Part shown: piece by piece, positions 6,216 to 8,034 of the stretch
Position numbering within the stretch: position 1 is the first letter of the stretch
Layout of the letters: every line of letters begins with the position of its first letter
Origin: JANNRW01 sp031401815
GTDB taxonomy: Bacteria > Desulfobacterota > Desulfuromonadia > Geobacterales > DSM-12255
Direction of reading: 5' to 3'
Assembly (NCBI GenBank): GCA_031401815.1
Contig: JANNRW010000161.1
Coordinates: 1 to 8,034 of the forward strand
Length of the DNA stretch: 8,034 bases
Notes under the pieces: model-generated
Told to the model about the DNA's origin: nothing
The model's database searches: none
What the model saw: the letters and a program-made list of their open reading frames with translations, nothing else
Position numbers and translations under genes: made by a program

Positions 6216-6567
6216 GGGAGTTCCGATTAAATGCTTGCAATACGGCTGACTGAAAAGCAGTTCGACAAGCGTCCTGACCTTTAGCTTCATGGGGGATAAA
6301 TTCGAGGCCAAAGATGGTTTTGTCCACGCCGTTCGGTTCGGCGATTATGACGATTTTGAAGTTGGTCATTGAAAAAAAGTATACCAGGTAGGAGAATAGC
6401 ACAGCAAGTGGATAACGGATGACGATGCTTTCCACGCCGGTGGCCAAGAGACTCCGCGTGGTCATCAGACCCGAAAGCCCGGTCGCCAGGAGGATCAGGG
6501 TCATGTGAAGGCGCAAGGGGATGCGTTTTTTGAAGCGTTCGGTGAAGTTGATCTTGTGTTGATGCAT
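6202..6567 (-). pseudogene. Chimeric broken ORF: start of a membrane protein joined to a zeta-toxin-like fragment
   Basis: The 121-codon frame starts at an ATG (6565-6567) five bases after the nucleotidyltransferase stop, with AAGGA (6577-6581) nine bases upstream. Residues about 1-65 contain RFKKRIPLRLH, then LILLATGLSGL and RYPLAVLFSYLVYFF, two hydrophobic spans that resemble, from memory, the N-terminus of a longer conserved bacterial membrane protein. From the Met encoded at 6367-6369 the frame abruptly becomes a nucleotide-binding-protein start (see the entry at 6283-6369). After about 6283 it becomes unrecognisable sequence and overlaps the nitroreductase start by 14 bases. The layout suggests a deletion or insertion fused two genes and removed most of both. 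A TTG nine bases upstream (6574-6576) is an alternative start. It may still be translated, but is unlikely to be functional as either parent protein. Confidence 0.6.
6283..6369 (-). pseudogene. Remnant: first 29 residues of a zeta-toxin-like P-loop ATPase, Walker A mutated
   Basis: The 29 codons read MTNFKIVIIAEPNGVDKTIF and then GLEFIPHEA. This closely follows the start of the zeta-toxin/AAA-type kinases I remember as K-x-V-I-I-A-G-P-N-G-A-G-K-T-T-F with E-F-L-P-x-E-A. Here both key glycines of the P-loop are changed (GPNGAGKT becomes EPNGVDKT). The rest of the expected protein of about 200 residues, beginning with the NADLIA segment, is absent. It is therefore a decayed fragment, and its original start codon is now internal to the chimeric frame. 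Confidence 0.65.
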
Positions 6568-6572
6568 GATCG

Positions 6573-7274
6573 TCAATCCTTGGCAATTGTGCGAATTCTG
6601 TCCAGGATGACTGGGATTCTCTGCTGGCTTGCCGGATCCGGCAGAAGATGCCCAGGAAGAGCTCCGAGGAAATCGTTGTTCGTGATGAATTCGTTGAAGT
6701 TTGAGGCAAGAAATCGCCGCACATCTTCGTGAGCACGTAATACTTCGGCGTTGATTTCCGCTCGGCCATCGATAAGAGAGATAATATCCTCCATATCGTG
6801 GCTGGCCATAAAGTCGCCATTGCCCCGGCCATGAAACGCCTCAATCTTCGTGGCCAGGAAGAAGGTCGCTGAGACGAGCCAGATCTGGATTCCTCCTGCA
6901 ATCTCTCTGATGACGGCATGTTGCAAGGCAGGAAGATACCACTTATTACTGAAACCAAGAATTTTTTCGTCAGTTGGCATGATATCCACTGCGATCCCGC
7001 CGACCCGCCACCGGCAGAGCGGGGCATCCTCACCGGAATCTTCGGCGAAACCAAGGGAACGTAGCTCTTCTGCAAGCCGATAATAGTCGAGCATTGAGGT
7101 AACTTCCACGATAACATCCACATCCATTGTCGAGCGAACATCGGGTGCGGCGGCATCGGTAATGAGCAGTGCTGTTGCTGCTCCGCCGAGAAAAACAACA
7201 TTATCACGCAACCGCCCCAAACGGCTGGCGACAAGTTCAATCATTGCCAGATTTGTCTGGAGTGAGGTCACCAC
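6573..7274 (-). CDS. Nucleotidyltransferase of the AbiEii/MNT toxin-like type
   Basis: 233 residues with a minimal nucleotidyltransferase fold. The signature GGAATALL starts at Gly30-Gly31 and is followed by RSTMDVDVIV (47-56), whose Asp51 and Asp53 form the DxD metal site. A third acidic residue, Asp97, is in VDIMP (96-100). Further conserved-looking segments are KIEAFHGRGNGDF (143-155) and SHDMEDIISLIDGR (158-171). Proteins of this group transfer nucleotides to tRNA or partner proteins in type IV (AbiE) and MNT toxin-antitoxin systems; that role is inferred from fold and context. The start is a GTG at 7272-7274, giving a 7-base overlap with the upstream winged-helix gene (GTGGTGA); the next GTG (7269-7271) would give a 4-base overlap. 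Either implies coupled translation. An internal ATG at 7242-7244 is a less likely start. It is followed five bases on by the chimeric ORF. Confidence 0.8.
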   Translation of the reverse strand: MVTSLQTNLAMIELVASRLGRLRDNVVFLGGAATALLITDAAAPDVRSTMDVDVIVEVTSMLDYYRLAEELRSLGFAEDSGEDAPLCRWRVGGIAVDIMPTDEKILGFSNKWYLPALQHAVIREIAGGIQIWLVSATFFLATKIEAFHGRGNGDFMASHDMEDIISLIDGRAEINAEVLRAHEDVRRFLASNFNEFITNNDFLGALPGHLLPDPASQQRIPVILDRIRTIAKD

Positions 7275-7789
7275 TGCTTATCCAGTCGTGCAGTAAGTTC
7301 CTTGACGGCAAGTTCGCGTTCACGGGCGCGACCGTCGCGGATGGCGTCCACCAGGGTAAGAAGCTCGTAAAGGGCGCTGTCATTCGCCGCTGCCTTGGGA
7401 ACCGATTTGTAGAGGGGAGAGAATTCGTAACCGCGCGTAGTCCCCTCCGAGTCGGCCCAAACTGGTGGAGGCTCGCTCGGTTGGACAATCAGTGTGTTCA
7501 GGGGCGGAGCGGCATAACTCGTGGGCATGCCGCGAGTGAGAGCCCTGCGGTCGGGGGGGTAGGCGTACTTGACGCCGTGAACGAGGAACTCCTTCAGTGC
7601 CTGAATGATCGGTAAATTGCGCTGGGAATCGAACAAGCGTGCGGCTGCGGCGCGTTTGATGCCGCTATGCACCTCTGACGGACTCATGACGAGTTCATAT
7701 GCCAGGGAACTATACGACCATGGCCGGTTGCCGAGGGTGACGAGCTTGAGGAGGATGACAATGTCTTGCGGTTTGAGTATCATGGTCAT
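7268..7789 (-). CDS. Winged-helix DNA-binding protein, probable antitoxin/autoregulator of the nucleotidyltransferase
   Basis: 173 residues. Residues about 5-55 look like a winged helix-turn-helix: LKPQDIVILLKL (5-16), then WSYSSLAYELVMSPSEVHSG (24-43), where the second and third helices carry the DNA-reading face, and IKRAAAARLF (44-53). The middle has LVHGVKYAYPP (69-79), TRGMPTSYAAPP (85-96) and EPPPVWAD (106-113); the C-terminus (139-171) is a charged helix, RDGRARERELAVKELTARL. I remember this arrangement as a conserved partner encoded just before such nucleotidyltransferases. The gene overlaps that gene by 7 bases. Two in-frame ATGs (7787-7789 and 7781-7783) are possible starts; neither has a ribosome site, because the short leader is filled by a palindrome. 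An antitoxin and repressor role is inferred from gene order and the operator. A run of seven C in the coding strand encodes Pro78-Pro79. Confidence 0.75.
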   Translation of the reverse strand: MTMILKPQDIVILLKLVTLGNRPWSYSSLAYELVMSPSEVHSGIKRAAAARLFDSQRNLPIIQALKEFLVHGVKYAYPPDRRALTRGMPTSYAAPPLNTLIVQPSEPPPVWADSEGTTRGYEFSPLYKSVPKAAANDSALYELLTLVDAIRDGRARERELAVKELTARLDKQW

Positions 7790-7792
7790 ATT

Positions 7793-7813
7793 CTATTCGC
7801 GAATCGCGAATAG
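7793..7813. promoter_or_regulatory. Perfect 21-nt palindromic operator before the winged-helix gene
   Basis: Arms CTATTCGCGA (7793-7802) and TCGCGAATAG (7804-7813) are perfect inverted copies around one central base. The site covers the predicted transcription start and ends three bases before the ATG codon, so bound protein would block transcription. It also contains the tandem element TCGCGAA twice (7797-7803 and 7804-7810). It is the likely binding site of the winged-helix protein it precedes. Confidence 0.75.
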
Positions 7814-7819
7814 GGCAAG

Positions 7820-7849
7820 AGTTTATTTTAATTTAGAGGTTTTTGACAA
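7820..7849 (-). promoter_or_regulatory. Probable promoter of the winged-helix / nucleotidyltransferase operon
   Basis: Minus-strand TTGTCA (7844-7849) matches five of six -35 positions and TAAACT (7820-7825) four of six -10 positions, with an 18-base spacer. It lies within the end of the small upstream gene and places the start point inside the palindrome, leaving an mRNA leader of only about 20-25 bases without a Shine-Dalgarno sequence. Confidence 0.45.
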
Positions 7850-8014
7850 CGGGTTCCTGCGCTGTGTCAGGTCAATTATCTGGCCGTTTTCAAATATGTA
7901 GCAAGGGGTTTTGGTTTTGCGGGCAAGGGCGTGGGCAGCCTTGGCAGCGCGTCTCAGGGCGGCGTCAACTCCAGCAAGAAATGGATCCATAGGCACTTTC
8001 GGCTTTGTGGGCAT
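7823..8014 (-). CDS. Small hypothetical protein, possibly antitoxin-like
   Basis: 63 residues, not confidently recognised. It starts MPTKPKVPMDPFLAGVD, then has an alanine- and arginine-rich amphipathic helix (about 17-34, AALRRAAKAAHALARKT) and a short strand-turn-strand TPCYIFENGQIIDL (36-49), ending in a basic tail. The pattern of helix followed by a 'tP.y.f.nG.iidl' segment is one I associate with small conserved bacterial proteins of unknown function often found near toxin genes. The ATG at 8012-8014 follows a purine-rich AAAGAGAG (about 8022-8029) at an acceptable distance; a second ATG at residue 9 is possible. It lies 33 bases before the winged-helix gene, and its final codons overlap that gene's promoter. 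It may belong to the toxin-antitoxin-like patch or to a gene beyond the right edge. Confidence 0.6.
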   Translation of the reverse strand: MPTKPKVPMDPFLAGVDAALRRAAKAAHALARKTKTPCYIFENGQIIDLTQRRNPLSKTSKLK

Positions 8015-8034
8015 TCTATTTACTCTCTTTCTTA

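Noticed and set aside
6287..7240. Minus-strand open frame of 317 codons in another frame of the nucleotidyltransferase
   Set aside because: Low-complexity, cysteine- and serine-rich translation without family motifs; the overlapping frame has clear nucleotidyltransferase motifs.
7793..7813. Palindrome as a CRISPR repeat or phage attachment site
   Set aside because: Only one copy exists in the window and no integrase is present; its place over a start point fits an operator better.

Overview
All ten recognisable genes and gene remnants lie on the minus strand, so the window reads right to left. The trigger factor sequence, the FdhD-MobA fusion, the small GAF protein and the Cas6-family RAMP protein together suggest a Gram-negative anaerobe of the Geobacter/Desulfuromonas kind (Desulfuromonadota). 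This is a judgement from remembered protein families, not from a search. No tRNA, rRNA, IS element or CRISPR array was seen, and no gene-free stretch exceeds 300 bases.

Right part (about 6200-8034): an accessory, toxin-antitoxin-like patch. A small unknown protein (7823-8014) is followed by a winged-helix protein (7268-7789) overlapping a nucleotidyltransferase of the AbiEii/MNT type (6573-7274). A perfect 21-nt palindrome (7793-7813) sits between a promoter and the first start codon, as expected for an autoregulatory operator. Directly downstream is a broken ORF (6202-6567). Its first part looks like the start of a conserved membrane protein, and it runs in frame into the first 29 residues of a zeta-toxin-like ATPase whose Walker A glycines are mutated. 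This is a deletion scar that ends at a nitroreductase gene (5667-6215).

Middle part (1351-5450): a Ste24-type membrane metallopeptidase (M48) has its own promoter and a leader with two mutually exclusive hairpins, one covering the ribosome binding site. Next comes a likely three-gene operon with its own promoter inside the end of the peptidase gene: a stand-alone GAF domain protein, a fused FdhD-MobA protein, and a Cas6-family RAMP protein whose start lies one base after the FdhD-MobA stop. FdhD and MobA both serve molybdenum/tungsten bis-MGD enzymes such as formate dehydrogenase. A CRISPR-type RNA-binding protein tightly coupled to them, with no array in sight, is the most intriguing arrangement here.

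Left part (1-1350): a CAP/SCP-domain lipoprotein (539-1210), then the N-terminal 143 codons of trigger factor (tig), which has a good sigma70-type promoter just past the lipoprotein stop and runs off the window edge.
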